The notes: a model not told the origin generated them from the letters alone. 64,000 nucleotides of DNA from Chloroflexota bacterium (GCA_004297765.1 SCTZ01000140.1:25522-89521); one strand, 5' to 3'; counted from the first letter of the stretch, positions 1 to 10,780 are shown. Made by a program: numbers and translations.

Positions 1-286
1 CCACTGGGTGTTGGATCTCGTTGAACTCCCTTCGGAAGTCCTCCAGGAACACATCGTGTAGCCGCCCGGTAGTCTGTACCGGCTGCTTGCCGATGATCTT
101 GAAACAGTGGTCGAGTGTGCTGAGGATTTTATCCTCCACAAAGACCCACGAGTTGAGAATCTCCTTGACATCCGGATCCTGAGCGAGCCCGCTCAACTCC
201 TGACATATCGTCTTCGCGCGATCTTCGCGTCTCCGCACGTCGCTTAGCATCCAAACGAATAGATCCTGTGGATTCTGAACAGGCAT
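1..286 (-). CDS. DUF892/YciF-like ferritin-like protein (partial, truncated by window edge)
   Basis: Own translation from ATG at 286: MPVQNPQDLFVWMLSDVRRREDRAKTICQELSGLAQDPDVKEIL...; helical pattern resembling the DUF892 family. Confidence 0.5.
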   Translation of the reverse strand, partial: MPVQNPQDLFVWMLSDVRRREDRAKTICQELSGLAQDPDVKEILNSWVFVEDKILSTLDHCFKIIGKQPVQTTGRLHDVFLEDFRREFNEIQHPV

Positions 287-511
287 GTATGTTCCTCCTA
301 ATATGTTTGACCCGCTGACGTACTCGTGGTCAAACCGAATTAGAGGTGGCAAGATATATGCCTATGAACCGGTGGCTGGGTAGGTCTGCTGGATAGTTCC
401 AACCGCGGGAGTCCTTGTCGCGGCTCAGTGGCGTAAGGTGCCGGAAACAGGCATAATAATGGTCGAGCTAAGGCTGAGATCTGACTTGATCAACGAATAC
501 ACTCGCTGGAG

Positions 512-2653
512 GTGACGGAAGTAGTGGAGAAGAAGCGCATGGAAGAAGACGCGTCCGCGAGCCAACCCACGGCATCTGCGGAGAAGCTGCCGTTCTCTCC
601 CGCTCAACTTCTGGCGTCCATCGTGGAATGCTCGGATATCGCCATCGTTACCAAGAGCCTGGATGGTCTGATCGCCACCTGGAACTCCGGCGCTGAGCGC
701 CTGTACGGTTATCGGGCCGAGGAGGTCCTGGGCAAGTCTGTCGACTTTCTCATTCCCTCGGGTCAACCCGATGAGCTACCATCCATTATGGGGCGCCTTC
801 AACGGGGCGAGCTTATCGAGCATTACGAGACGGTGCGGGTTCGGAAGGATGGCGGATTGATCGACATATCTCTCACTGTGTCTCCTATCAAGAGTGGAGA
901 TGGGACTGTTATTGGCGCCTCCACGATTGCTTGCGATATTGCGGAGCGCAGGCGAATCGAGGCAGAGCATGAGCGGCTGTTACAGCTTGCCCGGGAGCAG
1001 AACCAGAGGTTGCAGGCTCAGAACGAGGAACTGCAGGCGCAGGCTGAGGAGATCCAGGCGCAACAAGAGGAGTTGCGTGCGCAGAACGAGCAGCTGTTGG
1101 CTCAGACGGCGGAGTTGTCCCATGCCAATACGGCGCTGCTCGTGTCAGAGAGACGAGCCGAGGCGTTGGCTGGGGAGCTCGAGAGGGAAAGAGATATCCT
1201 GCAAGCCATTATGGAGAACACCAGCGCGCACCTGTGCTACCTGGATCGGCAACTGAACTTCGTTCGTGTCAACTCGACCTATGCAGCTGGCTCCGGGCAC
1301 AGCGCTGCCGAGCTCATCGGGCGCAACCACTTCGAGCTATTTCCGAATGCGGAGAACCAGGCTATCTTCGAGCGCGTCAGAGAAACCGGCGAAGCTATCC
1401 AGTACCTGGCCAAGCCATTTGAGTTCTCGGATCAGCCCTGGCGTGGTGTCACGTACTGGGACTGGACCCTAACGCCAATTAAGGGCGTGGACGGACAAGT
1501 AGAGGGACTGGTGCTCTCCCTTGTCGATGTGACCGAGGACGTTCGAGCCCGCATGCGTATCGAGGAGTTAGCTGAGGAGGCGCGCCGTCGGGCCGACGAG
1601 TTAGATAGCGTGTTTGCGGCCATGAGTGATGTGGTGGTCGTCTACGATGCTGGTGGCACGGTCGTACGGGCTAACCCGGCTGCGCTAGCGGCATACGGTC
1701 TCAACTCGGTCAACATAAGTCGGGAAGCGATCGGTGAGAAGCTGGTCATCCGTTATCCTGACGGGCAACCCGCCCCACTGGATGATCTGCCGGTAGCGCG
1801 GGCGCTTCGGGGTGAGATGGTGACGAACAGACGCTTCATCTTCAGGGATGCCAGTGGGCATGATGTGACCGTCGATGCCTCGGCCTCGCCCCTGATGGCC
1901 GACGGTCAGATCCGGGGGGCGGTTGCGGTTTGGAGGGATGTGACGGAGCGCGAGCAGTTGCTGGCGCGGGTTCAGCTTGAGCGCCAACGCATGGAGGAGA
2001 TGATCCATCTGATCGCCCATGACGTGCGACAACCGCTCACCGTCGCACGTGGCCACGCGCAATTCATGCAGCGCAGCCTGATGCGGGGTGATCTGGAGCG
2101 CGCTCGTGTCAGCGCGGAGACGATCGAGGTCAGCGCCCGCAGGCTGGAGGTGATGATTCGCGACATGGTGGACAGCGCCCGGTTGGAAGTTGGGCAGCTC
2201 CAATTGGAGCGTCAACCGCTGGATATGGAGGCGTTCGTACGGGATTCTCTGATGCGTCTCTCTGTTGCGCTGGACGTAAGTCGGGTGCGCATCGAGGTCG
2301 TCAGTCCAGTGTCGGCCTATGCCGATCCGAATAGACTCGAACGTGTCCTTGGGAATCTCATCTCGAACGCCATCAAGTATTGTGAGCCTGGCGGCGAGAT
2401 TGTGGTACGGATCCAAGAGCGGGGTCACAAGGCGATGGTCTCCGTATCCGATCAGGGACCGGGGATCGGTCCTGAAGACCTGCCGCACCTGTTCGAACGC
2501 GGCTATCGTGCCGCGGGAGAGCACAAGTCGGAGGGACTGGGTTTGGGACTGTATATCGCTCGCCTCCTGGTCGAAGCGCACGGGGGAAGGATCTGGTGTG
2601 AGAGCGAAGAAGGAAAGGGAAGTAGTTTCTGCTTCAGCCTGCCGAGCCAGTAG
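512..2653 (+). CDS. PAS-domain sensor histidine kinase
   Basis: 713 aa; several PAS segments, coiled-coil, HisKA (HLIAHDVRQPL), HATPase (NLISNAIKY, DQGPGIG, GLGLYIARLLVEAHGG). Confidence 0.93.
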   Translation: MTEVVEKKRMEEDASASQPTASAEKLPFSPAQLLASIVECSDIAIVTKSLDGLIATWNSGAERLYGYRAEEVLGKSVDFLIPSGQPDELPSIMGRLQRGELIEHYETVRVRKDGGLIDISLTVSPIKSGDGTVIGASTIACDIAERRRIEAEHERLLQLAREQNQRLQAQNEELQAQAEEIQAQQEELRAQNEQLLAQTAELSHANTALLVSERRAEALAGELERERDILQAIMENTSAHLCYLDRQLNFVRVNSTYAAGSGHSAAELIGRNHFELFPNAENQAIFERVRETGEAIQYLAKPFEFSDQPWRGVTYWDWTLTPIKGVDGQVEGLVLSLVDVTEDVRARMRIEELAEEARRRADELDSVFAAMSDVVVVYDAGGTVVRANPAALAAYGLNSVNISREAIGEKLVIRYPDGQPAPLDDLPVARALRGEMVTNRRFIFRDASGHDVTVDASASPLMADGQIRGAVAVWRDVTEREQLLARVQLERQRMEEMIHLIAHDVRQPLTVARGHAQFMQRSLMRGDLERARVSAETIEVSARRLEVMIRDMVDSARLEVGQLQLERQPLDMEAFVRDSLMRLSVALDVSRVRIEVVSPVSAYADPNRLERVLGNLISNAIKYCEPGGEIVVRIQERGHKAMVSVSDQGPGIGPEDLPHLFERGYRAAGEHKSEGLGLGLYIARLLVEAHGGRIWCESEEGKGSSFCFSLPSQ

Positions 2654-2725
2654 GACAGCTCGCACGTCGTTGCCCCATCGGGCGTCAGAGCACGTGGGAC
2701 CAACCACTTCCTACTCTGCCGATAA

Positions 2726-3556
2726 CTACGCGACTATTGGCCCACCGCGGGCTTGGCCAGAGCTGAGAGCCAGCTCCGCCACTGAGGCGAGCCGATCGAG
2801 CCTGGCCGCATCGAAACTGCCCCTGGACTCAAAGAGGACGGTTCCGTCCGGATCGATCAGGAAGATCCACGCGTCGCTCTCGTTTGTCACGCCAAGTGCC
2901 TCCCTTATCGATCCCATCGATCCGTAGATCGTCACCACATGATCCTGCAGGCTGTCCGGAGTTGCGCTGCGCATGGCCGTCTCGATCATTGGCGCAGCCA
3001 GGCGCGCCACCCCGCCGATCATGGGTATTTCGTAGAAAGTCACATCTTTGCGGTGTGCGAAGCGGTTGTTGAAGGCGTCGACCCAATCCTCCACGGCCCA
3101 ACGCGCCGAATAGGCGAAACCCATGGCCACAAGTGCTACCTTGCCCGCGGCGTCGTCTGGCAAGCGCACATGCCGGCCGGACAAGGCTTGGCCTTCCAGT
3201 GTGGGTAGTCTCTGACCCAGTATCGAGCGCCGCTCGGTTGGAACGGCCGGTCCCCGTCTTCTGGCCGACAGGCCGGTTATGAGGGCTGGCATGGCCAGTT
3301 GGAAGACCGTCCAGGCGCCAGCGAGACCGATGAGGCCGTTGATTATTCGCTCGAGCAAGCGCCTCTTTCCAAAGAGGCTATGCACGATGTTGAAGTGGTT
3401 TAGCGCTGTCAGTCCCCAGCTCATCGCTCCGACAGCGCTGAGCAGCGCCGCGAGGGCCGTGAGGGTCCTCAGTTTTCTCGATGCCACGTTTCCTTTACCT
3501 CCGAGGGCAATGTGGCTTGCCACCGGCAATTTGTGCATCTTGGGTGCCATGGTCAT
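2726..3556 (-). CDS. DUF378-like membrane domain fused to a thioredoxin-like domain
   Basis: N-terminal LTALNHFNIVHSLFG...INGLIGLAGAW resembles DUF378; C-terminal half resembles AhpC/ATP10-type thioredoxin fold (VALVAMGF...FLIDPDGTVLFES). Confidence 0.55.
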   Translation of the reverse strand: MTMAPKMHKLPVASHIALGGKGNVASRKLRTLTALAALLSAVGAMSWGLTALNHFNIVHSLFGKRRLLERIINGLIGLAGAWTVFQLAMPALITGLSARRRGPAVPTERRSILGQRLPTLEGQALSGRHVRLPDDAAGKVALVAMGFAYSARWAVEDWVDAFNNRFAHRKDVTFYEIPMIGGVARLAAPMIETAMRSATPDSLQDHVVTIYGSMGSIREALGVTNESDAWIFLIDPDGTVLFESRGSFDAARLDRLASVAELALSSGQARGGPIVA

Positions 3557-3692
3557 GCCATCGGTTCTTGGGGGTGTCCCGTCTGCAGGGTGGCGGATGT
3601 TGCCATGATCCCTCGATGTGCGTCATAATACGCGGCAGTTGTGCCTGGGAGCGGCGATGATCGCCGTAGTTTTGAAGCGGGAGGATTCTTCT

Positions 3693-4646
3693 ATGGAGTA
3701 TCGGCAGCTTGGTGCATCAGGATTGCGCGTCTCGGAGGTCGGTCTGGGCGGCAACAACTTTGGCCGCTCCTGCGACGAAGCGCAAACGGCTGTTGTGATC
3801 CAGCGGGCACTCGAACTCGGGGTTAACCACATCGACACCGCTGACATCTACTCCGGCGGGGTCTCAGAACAGCACGTGGGTAAGGCGATCGCGGGACGAC
3901 GCCACGAGGTGGTGCTGGCCACTAAGGTCGGACTGCCGCTCGGCAAAGGACCCAACGATCAGGGGTTATCCTATGCTCGGATCATCGCGTGCTGCGAAGC
4001 AAGCCTGCGGCGGCTGGGGACCGACTACATCGACGTGTACTACCTGCACCGGCCCGATCCGCTCACGCCGCTTAGCGAGACGCTGCGTGCCCTGGACGAC
4101 CTGGTGCGTCAAGGCAAGGTGCGCTATGTTGGCATTTCGAGCTACCCAGCATGGCAGGCGTGCGATGTGCTGTGGATCTCGGATCGTCATGGTTACCGAC
4201 CACCGGTGGTCACCCAGAACGGCTACAACCTGGTCGATCGAGCAATCGAGGGCGAGTTGCTCCCATTCTGCCGGGCCCATGGTGTCGGCGTCGTGCCTTT
4301 CTTCCCGTTGGCCAGTGGATTTCTCACCGGTAAGTACCGCGCGAATGAGCCTGCGCCGCCAGGCTCACGCGGCGCCACCAGTCGCCTCCTTCAGCAATGG
4401 CTGACAGAGCGCAACTTCGCACTTCTTGCTGCGCTGGAGGGCTTTGCGGGCGCGCGCGGTCACAGTATTGGCGAGCTTGCCATTGCATGGCTGCTGGGCC
4501 ATCCTGAGGTGCCCACTGTAATAGCTGGCGCGACGAAACCGGAGCAGGTAACGGCCAATGTCGCGGCGACTGCCTGGAAGCTCACGCCGGAAGACATGCG
4601 GGATATCGAGCAGATTCTGGCAACTGGCAAACCGGGCGAAGGATAG
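3693..4646 (+). CDS. Aldo/keto reductase
   Basis: MEYRQLGASGLRVSEVGLGGNNFG..., HIDTADIY, YYLHRPDPLTPLSETLRALDDLVRQGKVRYVGIS. Confidence 0.93.
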   Translation: MEYRQLGASGLRVSEVGLGGNNFGRSCDEAQTAVVIQRALELGVNHIDTADIYSGGVSEQHVGKAIAGRRHEVVLATKVGLPLGKGPNDQGLSYARIIACCEASLRRLGTDYIDVYYLHRPDPLTPLSETLRALDDLVRQGKVRYVGISSYPAWQACDVLWISDRHGYRPPVVTQNGYNLVDRAIEGELLPFCRAHGVGVVPFFPLASGFLTGKYRANEPAPPGSRGATSRLLQQWLTERNFALLAALEGFAGARGHSIGELAIAWLLGHPEVPTVIAGATKPEQVTANVAATAWKLTPEDMRDIEQILATGKPGEG

Positions 4647-4652
4647 TATGTC

Positions 4653-5420
4653 CTATTCCTTCTTTGTGACGTTGCTGTAGCTCTTCGCTAGACCTAGCGT
4701 GGGGTCGCACTGCGAGCCGTAGGGAGGAATCGGGTAGCGAAGGCTGGCCGCGCTCAGCCCTCTGAGTCCGACTACCACCTTTTCCAGGATCTTGGGCGGT
4801 ACAGCGATCACCATCTCATCGTCCTGCACCCCGCCGTACCGCCGCTCGCCATAGCAGGGAATCGCCACCGCCGGCTCGCCGCTGTTGAAGCACTGCACCA
4901 TCGAGTCCGAGCAGGCGCCCTCGCCGGTGCAGAAGAGCTGGTAGCGTTTGTACCCCTCCCACTGCATTCCGTTCACGAAGAGGATGATCTGGGCTGGCAG
5001 ACCGAAGATCACGGCCACGTCCGGCTCGAATTTATCTGCGCTCAGCGGCGCCACCGCGATGGCCTGGAAGCGGCCGTACGGTATGCGCGGTGTCGCCTCC
5101 TGGTGCAGGCGCGCGTCCTCCTGATTGCGGAACCAGACGCCAGCCGTGCGGCTACCGTTCATGAGATCCTCAGGCTTCTCGACCAACCCGAAAATCGAGC
5201 CGCAGCCTTCCATCAGGTCGGGCGCCTCCACCCCAACCGTCCATCCTGCTGTGCGGGCCAGACCTACCACCTGACAAAAGGTGGACGGATGGTCCATCTT
5301 GCGCAGTCTCCTGATTTCCCCGAGTTCCCGCGCGTCCTCTATGAACTTGATTCCGATAGGCATTGTACGCAAGCGCAGGAGCCCTTCCAGCTCGCGTGTA
5401 GTGTCCGGCAAATTGCCCAT
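4653..5420 (-). CDS. DUF169 family protein
   Basis: MGNLPDTTRELEGLLRLRTMPIGIKFIED...STFCQVVGLARTAGWTVGV; DUF169 signature. Confidence 0.8.
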   Translation of the reverse strand: MGNLPDTTRELEGLLRLRTMPIGIKFIEDARELGEIRRLRKMDHPSTFCQVVGLARTAGWTVGVEAPDLMEGCGSIFGLVEKPEDLMNGSRTAGVWFRNQEDARLHQEATPRIPYGRFQAIAVAPLSADKFEPDVAVIFGLPAQIILFVNGMQWEGYKRYQLFCTGEGACSDSMVQCFNSGEPAVAIPCYGERRYGGVQDDEMVIAVPPKILEKVVVGLRGLSAASLRYPIPPYGSQCDPTLGLAKSYSNVTKKE

Positions 5421-5668
5421 TGTGACGCTCCTTTTTGATGTCGTGAAAGGCTCGCTATCCCGTCGGCTCGGCATCCTTGCGTTGAGGCTGTGAGACCCGA
5501 CGGCATGCAGCGCGGCGCTGATGGATCTATACGAGGCTTGGTCATAAATCACAGTTGATGCAGAGCGCGAAGGCGGGTCCTGGGAGCGTCCGCCATAGGC
5601 GGGCGCTCCCAGGCGGCATCGTCTCTCACAATTGGGACCACGCCTCATGTATACCGCGTGAGGCAAGG

Positions 5669-5741
5669 CGCGTATAGCATATAGTATGCTCGTTTCGTGC
5701 GTCGATGGCATCCCCTCACGGGGGGATCGTGAGGGGGATTC
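5669..5741. repeat. Dispersed GGGGATT-type intergenic repeat, copy 1
   Basis: Reverse complement of GAATCCCCC..ATCCCCCCGTGAGGGGATG...CGAGCATACTATATGCTATACGC; other copies at 9014, 14582, 14803. Confidence 0.7.
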
Positions 5742-5868
5742 AGAGGTCGGCCGTAGCTTCGAACCGGGGTGAGTTCTTCAAGCGGCAGACAGAGGCATCG
5801 AGGACTTGATCATTTCGCCAACGGCCCCTATACTGATGTAGTTCCTAGCTGGCACAAGGGGGTGTGCC

Positions 5869-8800
5869 TTGTCTTTGTCGGTGACGTCTCGTGACCCGGA
5901 AGTTCAGAGTGGGTCCCTGGTTTGGTATGAAGGGGGCGAGCGTCTTCTCATAAAGGTGGGCACTCCGGCCTGGTACAGATGGCTGGAGACGAGCACTAGG
6001 TTCTCGTTTGCCAGCGATCACGGACGGTTCACTGCGTACAGGGAGCGCCGCGAGGGAGGCCGGTGGTACGGGAGGACCAATGGTAGGCGTGGTGGGAAGC
6101 TACGTCGGGCCTACCTGGGCAAGACGGAGCAACTGACCTTGGAGCGGCTGAATGAGGTCGCTGCAGCGCTGGCGATGTCTGGCACTCGCGATGATCCGCA
6201 CCCGCTTCTGTCCGATCGGATGGTGGGTACGAGCACCGTCTCAGCTCAGGAGACTGTGCATGGCTCATCCCAGAGTCGACAGGGAGACCCACTTCTCGCG
6301 ACCAAGATATCGCCGCCGTTGGCCCGCCCCGAACTTGTGAGTCGCCCTCGCTTGCTTGCGCGGCTACTCAAGGGTCTGCAGGGCAAGCTGACGTTGATCT
6401 CGGCCCCGGCCGGGTTTGGCAAGACAACTCTGCTCGGTCAATGGAGCCTGCATGTCGGGTGTCCTGTTGCCTGGGTATCGCTGGATGCCGCCGACAACGA
6501 TCCAACCCGGTTCTGGACATACGTCATCTCCGCCCTCCAAACGCTCTATCCCTCTCTTGGTGGCACGACCTTGACCTTGCTACGTTCACCGCAGCGGTCA
6601 CGCATGCAACACTTCCTGACCGTGCTGGCCAATGAGGTCGCGGCCTTGCCGGACGATCTTGTCCTGATCCTCGATGACTACCAGGTGATCGAAGACCAGG
6701 CCATTCACGATGGGACGTCCTTCCTACTCGACCACCTTCCGCTGCAACTGCACGTTGTCATCGCTTCCCGAACGGCTCCGCCCCTGCCCCTAGCCAGGCT
6801 GCGTGGTCGCGATCAGCTCACCGAGTTGGAATCCGCCGATCTGAGCTTTACATCCGAAGAAACCGCTGCTTTCCTGAACCAGGTCATGAAGCTGGATCTC
6901 GCGGCGGAGGACGTGGCTGCCCTGGGAAAACGTACCGAGGGATGGATCGTGGGTTTGCAGATGGCGGCCCTCTCGATGAAGGGATGCACGGACACCCATG
7001 GTTTCGTCGAGACCTTTGCCGGCAGCTACCGCTACGTCGCGGATTACCTGGTGGAAGAGGTCCTGCGATGTCAGCCCGAACACATCCAGAGTTTCTTGCT
7101 GCAGACGTCCATCCTCGATGGTCTGAGCGGTCCGCTGTGCGAAGCTGTCACGGGCCTGGGTAAGGGTGAGGGACAGACCATGCTGGAGATCCTGGAGCGA
7201 GGGAACCTGTTTACCCTGGCATTGGACAACGAGCGGCGTTGGTACCGTTATCATCGTCTCTTTGCCGAATGTCTCCAGACCCGCCTGCAGCAGGTGAAGC
7301 CGAGCCGAGTGTCCGAGTTGCACCGGAGAGCAGCCGTCTGGCATGCCGACAATGGAATGGCGAGTGACGCGGTGGGGCACGCCTTCGCGGCGGGTGATCT
7401 CGAGTTGGCGGCATCTCTGGTCGAGCGGCACGGCGCCCTCATGCTCAAGCGCGGCGAGGTAGCTACGCTCCTCGGTTGGCTTGCAGCACTCCCGAATGAT
7501 GTGGTACAAGCGCGCCCACTTCTATGCATCTGGCATGCCCATGTGCTGGTCGACACGGGACAATTGGAGGCCGCGGAGGCGCGGCTGGCAGATGCCGAGC
7601 TTCACCTTGGCATGGAGCCCGGCATCACGCCTGATGTCGGGGGATCGACCGAGAAACAGGCTGATATTCAGCGCATACTGAACCACATGCTTGCCATTCG
7701 CACCGCGATCGCACACCACTGGCGCGACGTCGAGCTCGCGCTGGCACTTTCACGTCAGGCTCTCGAGCGCTCGTTCGGAGAAGAGGAGTATCTGCGGGCC
7801 GAGATCCTTCATGACTTGGGGCTTGCTTACCGCTGGACCGGTGATTTGACCAGAGGAAGCGAGTTGCTGGCCGAGGCCAACGTTATCGGCCAGGCATCCG
7901 CGAATGTGCTCGTTGCTGTGATGGCCTTGACTCAACTGTCAGGTCTGCAGTCCGCACGAGGCCGACTCCGGGAGGTGAATAAGACCTGCGAGCAGATGCT
8001 GCCGCTTGTGCTACGACACGAGGGACAGGTCTTCCCTGCGGCAGGCAGACCATTCTTGGTCAAGGCTTTGTTGCATTACGAGTGGAACGATCTGGAGACT
8101 GCGACACGCTACGCGGGGCAAGGGATCGAGCGAAGCCAGCAGGGAGGAATGGTCGATCTGCTGCTAGGGCATAGCGTGACGGCCCGCTTGAAGCAAGCGC
8201 TCGGAGATATAGATGGCGCGCTCGACTCCGTGTGGCAAGCGGAGCATTTGGCACGAGCGAACAATCTGATACAGGAGCTACCCCGGATTGCAGTGTACCG
8301 GGTGCGATTGTGGCTGAGGCAGGGCAACCTCGACGCAGCGGTGCGCTGGGCGGAGACGTCAGGGCTCGGTATAGAGGACGAAATAAGCTATCCGCGTGAG
8401 GGCAGCCACATGACTCTAGCGCGCGTGCTCACTGCACAGGGCCGATCCCTCGAAGCAGTGCGGTTGCTGGATCGGCTGCTGGACGCGGCGGACGCAGCAG
8501 GACGAGCCGGAGGTGTGCTCAAGATCCTGGCGCTGCGTGCTCTGGCTCTGCAGGCCGCGGGAGATTCGGATGGCGCGCTAAGGGCGTTGGTCCGCGGTCT
8601 CTCCCTGGCGGAGCCGGAAGGGTACGTGCGCACCTTCGTGGACGTAGGCAATGCGATGGCCGCATTGCTCTCCACGCTCCTTCAAAACTGGCAGCAGAAT
8701 TGCTTTTCCACCGTCTCGCCGGAATACGTACGAACTTTGCTGGCGGCGTTCAACTCAGGTAGTACGCTGCCCGCGCACCTGGGTCCACATCATGCAAGCC

Positions 8801-9003
8801 AACCTGCTCTCGTCCTGCTGAGCAGCCGCGAGTTGGAAGTATTGCGGCTCGTCGCTCTCGGCAGGCGACCGCCCGAGATAGCCCGTGAGCTTACTGTAGC
8901 CATAAGCACCATCAAGACGCACATCAAGAGCATCTACGGCAAGCTGGATGCGCACAGTGGAGTGGAAGCTGTGGCAAAAGCCAGGGACTTGAAGCTACTG
9001 TAG
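5869..9003 (+). CDS. MalT-like ATP-dependent LuxR-family transcriptional regulator
   Basis: 1044 aa; Walker A SAPAGFGKTTLLGQW, TPR region, C-terminal LuxR HTH (LSSRELEVLRLVALGRRPPEIARELTVAISTIKTHIKSIYGKL); N-terminal WYRWLETSTRFSF...AYLGKTEQLTLERL extension as in Chloroflexota paralogs. Confidence 0.93.
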   Translation: MSLSVTSRDPEVQSGSLVWYEGGERLLIKVGTPAWYRWLETSTRFSFASDHGRFTAYRERREGGRWYGRTNGRRGGKLRRAYLGKTEQLTLERLNEVAAALAMSGTRDDPHPLLSDRMVGTSTVSAQETVHGSSQSRQGDPLLATKISPPLARPELVSRPRLLARLLKGLQGKLTLISAPAGFGKTTLLGQWSLHVGCPVAWVSLDAADNDPTRFWTYVISALQTLYPSLGGTTLTLLRSPQRSRMQHFLTVLANEVAALPDDLVLILDDYQVIEDQAIHDGTSFLLDHLPLQLHVVIASRTAPPLPLARLRGRDQLTELESADLSFTSEETAAFLNQVMKLDLAAEDVAALGKRTEGWIVGLQMAALSMKGCTDTHGFVETFAGSYRYVADYLVEEVLRCQPEHIQSFLLQTSILDGLSGPLCEAVTGLGKGEGQTMLEILERGNLFTLALDNERRWYRYHRLFAECLQTRLQQVKPSRVSELHRRAAVWHADNGMASDAVGHAFAAGDLELAASLVERHGALMLKRGEVATLLGWLAALPNDVVQARPLLCIWHAHVLVDTGQLEAAEARLADAELHLGMEPGITPDVGGSTEKQADIQRILNHMLAIRTAIAHHWRDVELALALSRQALERSFGEEEYLRAEILHDLGLAYRWTGDLTRGSELLAEANVIGQASANVLVAVMALTQLSGLQSARGRLREVNKTCEQMLPLVLRHEGQVFPAAGRPFLVKALLHYEWNDLETATRYAGQGIERSQQGGMVDLLLGHSVTARLKQALGDIDGALDSVWQAEHLARANNLIQELPRIAVYRVRLWLRQGNLDAAVRWAETSGLGIEDEISYPREGSHMTLARVLTAQGRSLEAVRLLDRLLDAADAAGRAGGVLKILALRALALQAAGDSDGALRALVRGLSLAEPEGYVRTFVDVGNAMAALLSTLLQNWQQNCFSTVSPEYVRTLLAAFNSGSTLPAHLGPHHASQPALVLLSSRELEVLRLVALGRRPPEIARELTVAISTIKTHIKSIYGKLDAHSGVEAVAKARDLKLL

Positions 9004-9013
9004 AGTCGCCTCT

Positions 9014-9077
9014 TGAATCCCCCAACAATCCCCCCGTGAGGGGATGTCACCGCAGCAATCGACGCGCATACTATGTA
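9014..9077. repeat. Dispersed GGGGATT-type intergenic repeat, copy 2
   Basis: GAATCCCCCAACAATCCCCCCGTGAGGGGATGTCACCGC...CGACGCGCATACTATGTAT. Confidence 0.7.
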
Positions 9078-9210
9078 TCGGTCAGGCAGGACGAGTACGT
9101 GCCAACTGATCGGTCACGGCCTCCTGTCATACCGTGGGATAACATATCTCCTGAAGTACGCACCATCGGATGGTTTGTGGGTTTGGCTAGTTCTAGACGG
9201 GAGGCTTCAG

Positions 9211-9987
9211 ATGATCTGTGCAGGACTTGATGTAGGGCACCTCACCGCAAAGGCGGTCGTGATGCGGGATGGTGCGATTGTGGGTAAGGGCGTTATCGTT
9301 TCTCACGATGAGGCTGATGCGGCCGCGCGCAACGCGCTGCAGGCAGCCACTGAAGATAGCGGCATTGCATTGGACGACATCCAAGCCATCATCGCCACCG
9401 GCGTAGGCCGCAAGTTCGTGAGCTTCGCGCACAACCAGAAGTCCACGGCTCTCTGCCTGGCAAAAGGCGTAAATATTGTCTACCCGGACGCACGCACGAT
9501 CTTCGACGTTGGTGCAGAGAGCTCCACGGTCGTGCGCGTGAATCAGCGCGGTATTTTGGAAGACACGATCGGCCACGACCACTGCGCTTCCGGAACCGGC
9601 ATGTTCTTAGAGACCATGGCCAAGCTCCTTCAGATGCCGCTGGTCGAGATGGCACAGGCGTCGCTCAATGGGGCGCAACGGGCCGAGGTCTCGAGCATGT
9701 GCGCGGTCTTCGCCGAGCAGGAAGTGATCTCCCACGTCCACCGTGTGCCGCCTACTCCGCGCGACGAGCTGATCAAGGGCATTTACGGCTCGATGGCTGT
9801 GCGGATCGCCGGCCTGGCCAAGCGCCTGGGTATCAAGCAGGAAGTCGTGATCGTGGGCGGAGTAGCCCATAACGCTGGCCTCGTTCACGAGCTGGAAACA
9901 GAGATCAAGGGCAAGATCGTGGTCTTGCCAGATCCCCAACTAGTCGCAGCGCTGGGTGCTGCCCGCATCGCTCAGGAGGGCAAGTAA
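9211..9987 (+). CDS. BadF/BadG/BcrA/BcrD-type ATPase (2-hydroxyacyl-CoA dehydratase/benzoyl-CoA reductase activator)
   Basis: MICAGLDVGHLTAKAVVMRDG...FDVGAES...CASGTGMFLE...VVIVGGVAHNAGLV...ALGAARIA. Confidence 0.88.
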   Translation: MICAGLDVGHLTAKAVVMRDGAIVGKGVIVSHDEADAAARNALQAATEDSGIALDDIQAIIATGVGRKFVSFAHNQKSTALCLAKGVNIVYPDARTIFDVGAESSTVVRVNQRGILEDTIGHDHCASGTGMFLETMAKLLQMPLVEMAQASLNGAQRAEVSSMCAVFAEQEVISHVHRVPPTPRDELIKGIYGSMAVRIAGLAKRLGIKQEVVIVGGVAHNAGLVHELETEIKGKIVVLPDPQLVAALGAARIAQEGK

Positions 9988-9990
9988 TAT

Positions 9991-10779
9991 ATGTATACCG
10001 CTGGCATCGACATCGGGTCGCGGGGAGCCAAGGGGGTGATCCTGGGCGACGACGGTATCACGACTTCCTTTGTGGGCGAGACCGGCCCGGACAGTCCGGG
10101 CACCGCGGTCATGGTCTTCGAAAACATGTCCAAGCAGAGCGGACTCGTCCTTGGTGATATGTCGTATGTTGTAGCTACCGGCTACGGGCGCATCAACGTG
10201 CCTTTCGCCAACGACAACGTTTCGGAGATCTCCTGCCACGCCAAGGGCGCCCACTGGTACTTTCCCAACGTGCGTACCATTCTGGATATGGGTGGTCAGG
10301 ATTGCAAAGCCATCAATGTCAACGACAAGGGCGTGGTCACCAAGTTTATCATGAACGACAAGTGCGCTGGGGGCACTGGTCGCTTCATGGAGATCATCGC
10401 GGGTGTGCTCGGGATCCCCTTGCAAGAGGTCGGTCCGACGTCCCTGAGGTCGGAGCAGAATGTGCCCTTCAGCACGGTGTGCGCTATCTTCGCCAAGTCC
10501 GAGGCTATGGGCATGCTCAAGAAGGGTGTGCCCAAGGCCGATATCCTGGCCGGTCTGCACGAGGCCATCGCCATGCGCTGCTACAACCTGCTCCGGCGCG
10601 TGAACATCGAGCAGGAGTTCACCATCACGGGGGGCATCGCCAAGAATGTCGGTATGGTGAGCAAGATCGAGCTGAAAATGGGTATGACGCCGGTGCTTGC
10701 ACCGGATCCCCAGATCATCGGGGCGCTGGGTGCCGCCATCTTCGCGCGGGAGCGGTATCTGGCCAAACAAGGAGGATAA
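9991..10779 (+). CDS. BadF/BcrA/BcrD-type ATPase, second subunit
   Basis: MYTAGIDIGSRGAKGVILGDDG...ILDMGGQDCKAI...CAGGTGRFMEIIAG...ITGGIAKNVGMV. Confidence 0.88.
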   Translation: MYTAGIDIGSRGAKGVILGDDGITTSFVGETGPDSPGTAVMVFENMSKQSGLVLGDMSYVVATGYGRINVPFANDNVSEISCHAKGAHWYFPNVRTILDMGGQDCKAINVNDKGVVTKFIMNDKCAGGTGRFMEIIAGVLGIPLQEVGPTSLRSEQNVPFSTVCAIFAKSEAMGMLKKGVPKADILAGLHEAIAMRCYNLLRRVNIEQEFTITGGIAKNVGMVSKIELKMGMTPVLAPDPQIIGALGAAIFARERYLAKQGG

Positions 10780-10780
10780 C

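Noticed and set aside
1685-2707. 340-aa minus-strand ORF
   Set aside because: Antisense shadow of the PAS histidine kinase; no recognisable domain and kinase motifs on the + strand are clear
6790-7509. 239-aa minus-strand ORF
   Set aside because: Antisense of the MalT-like regulator
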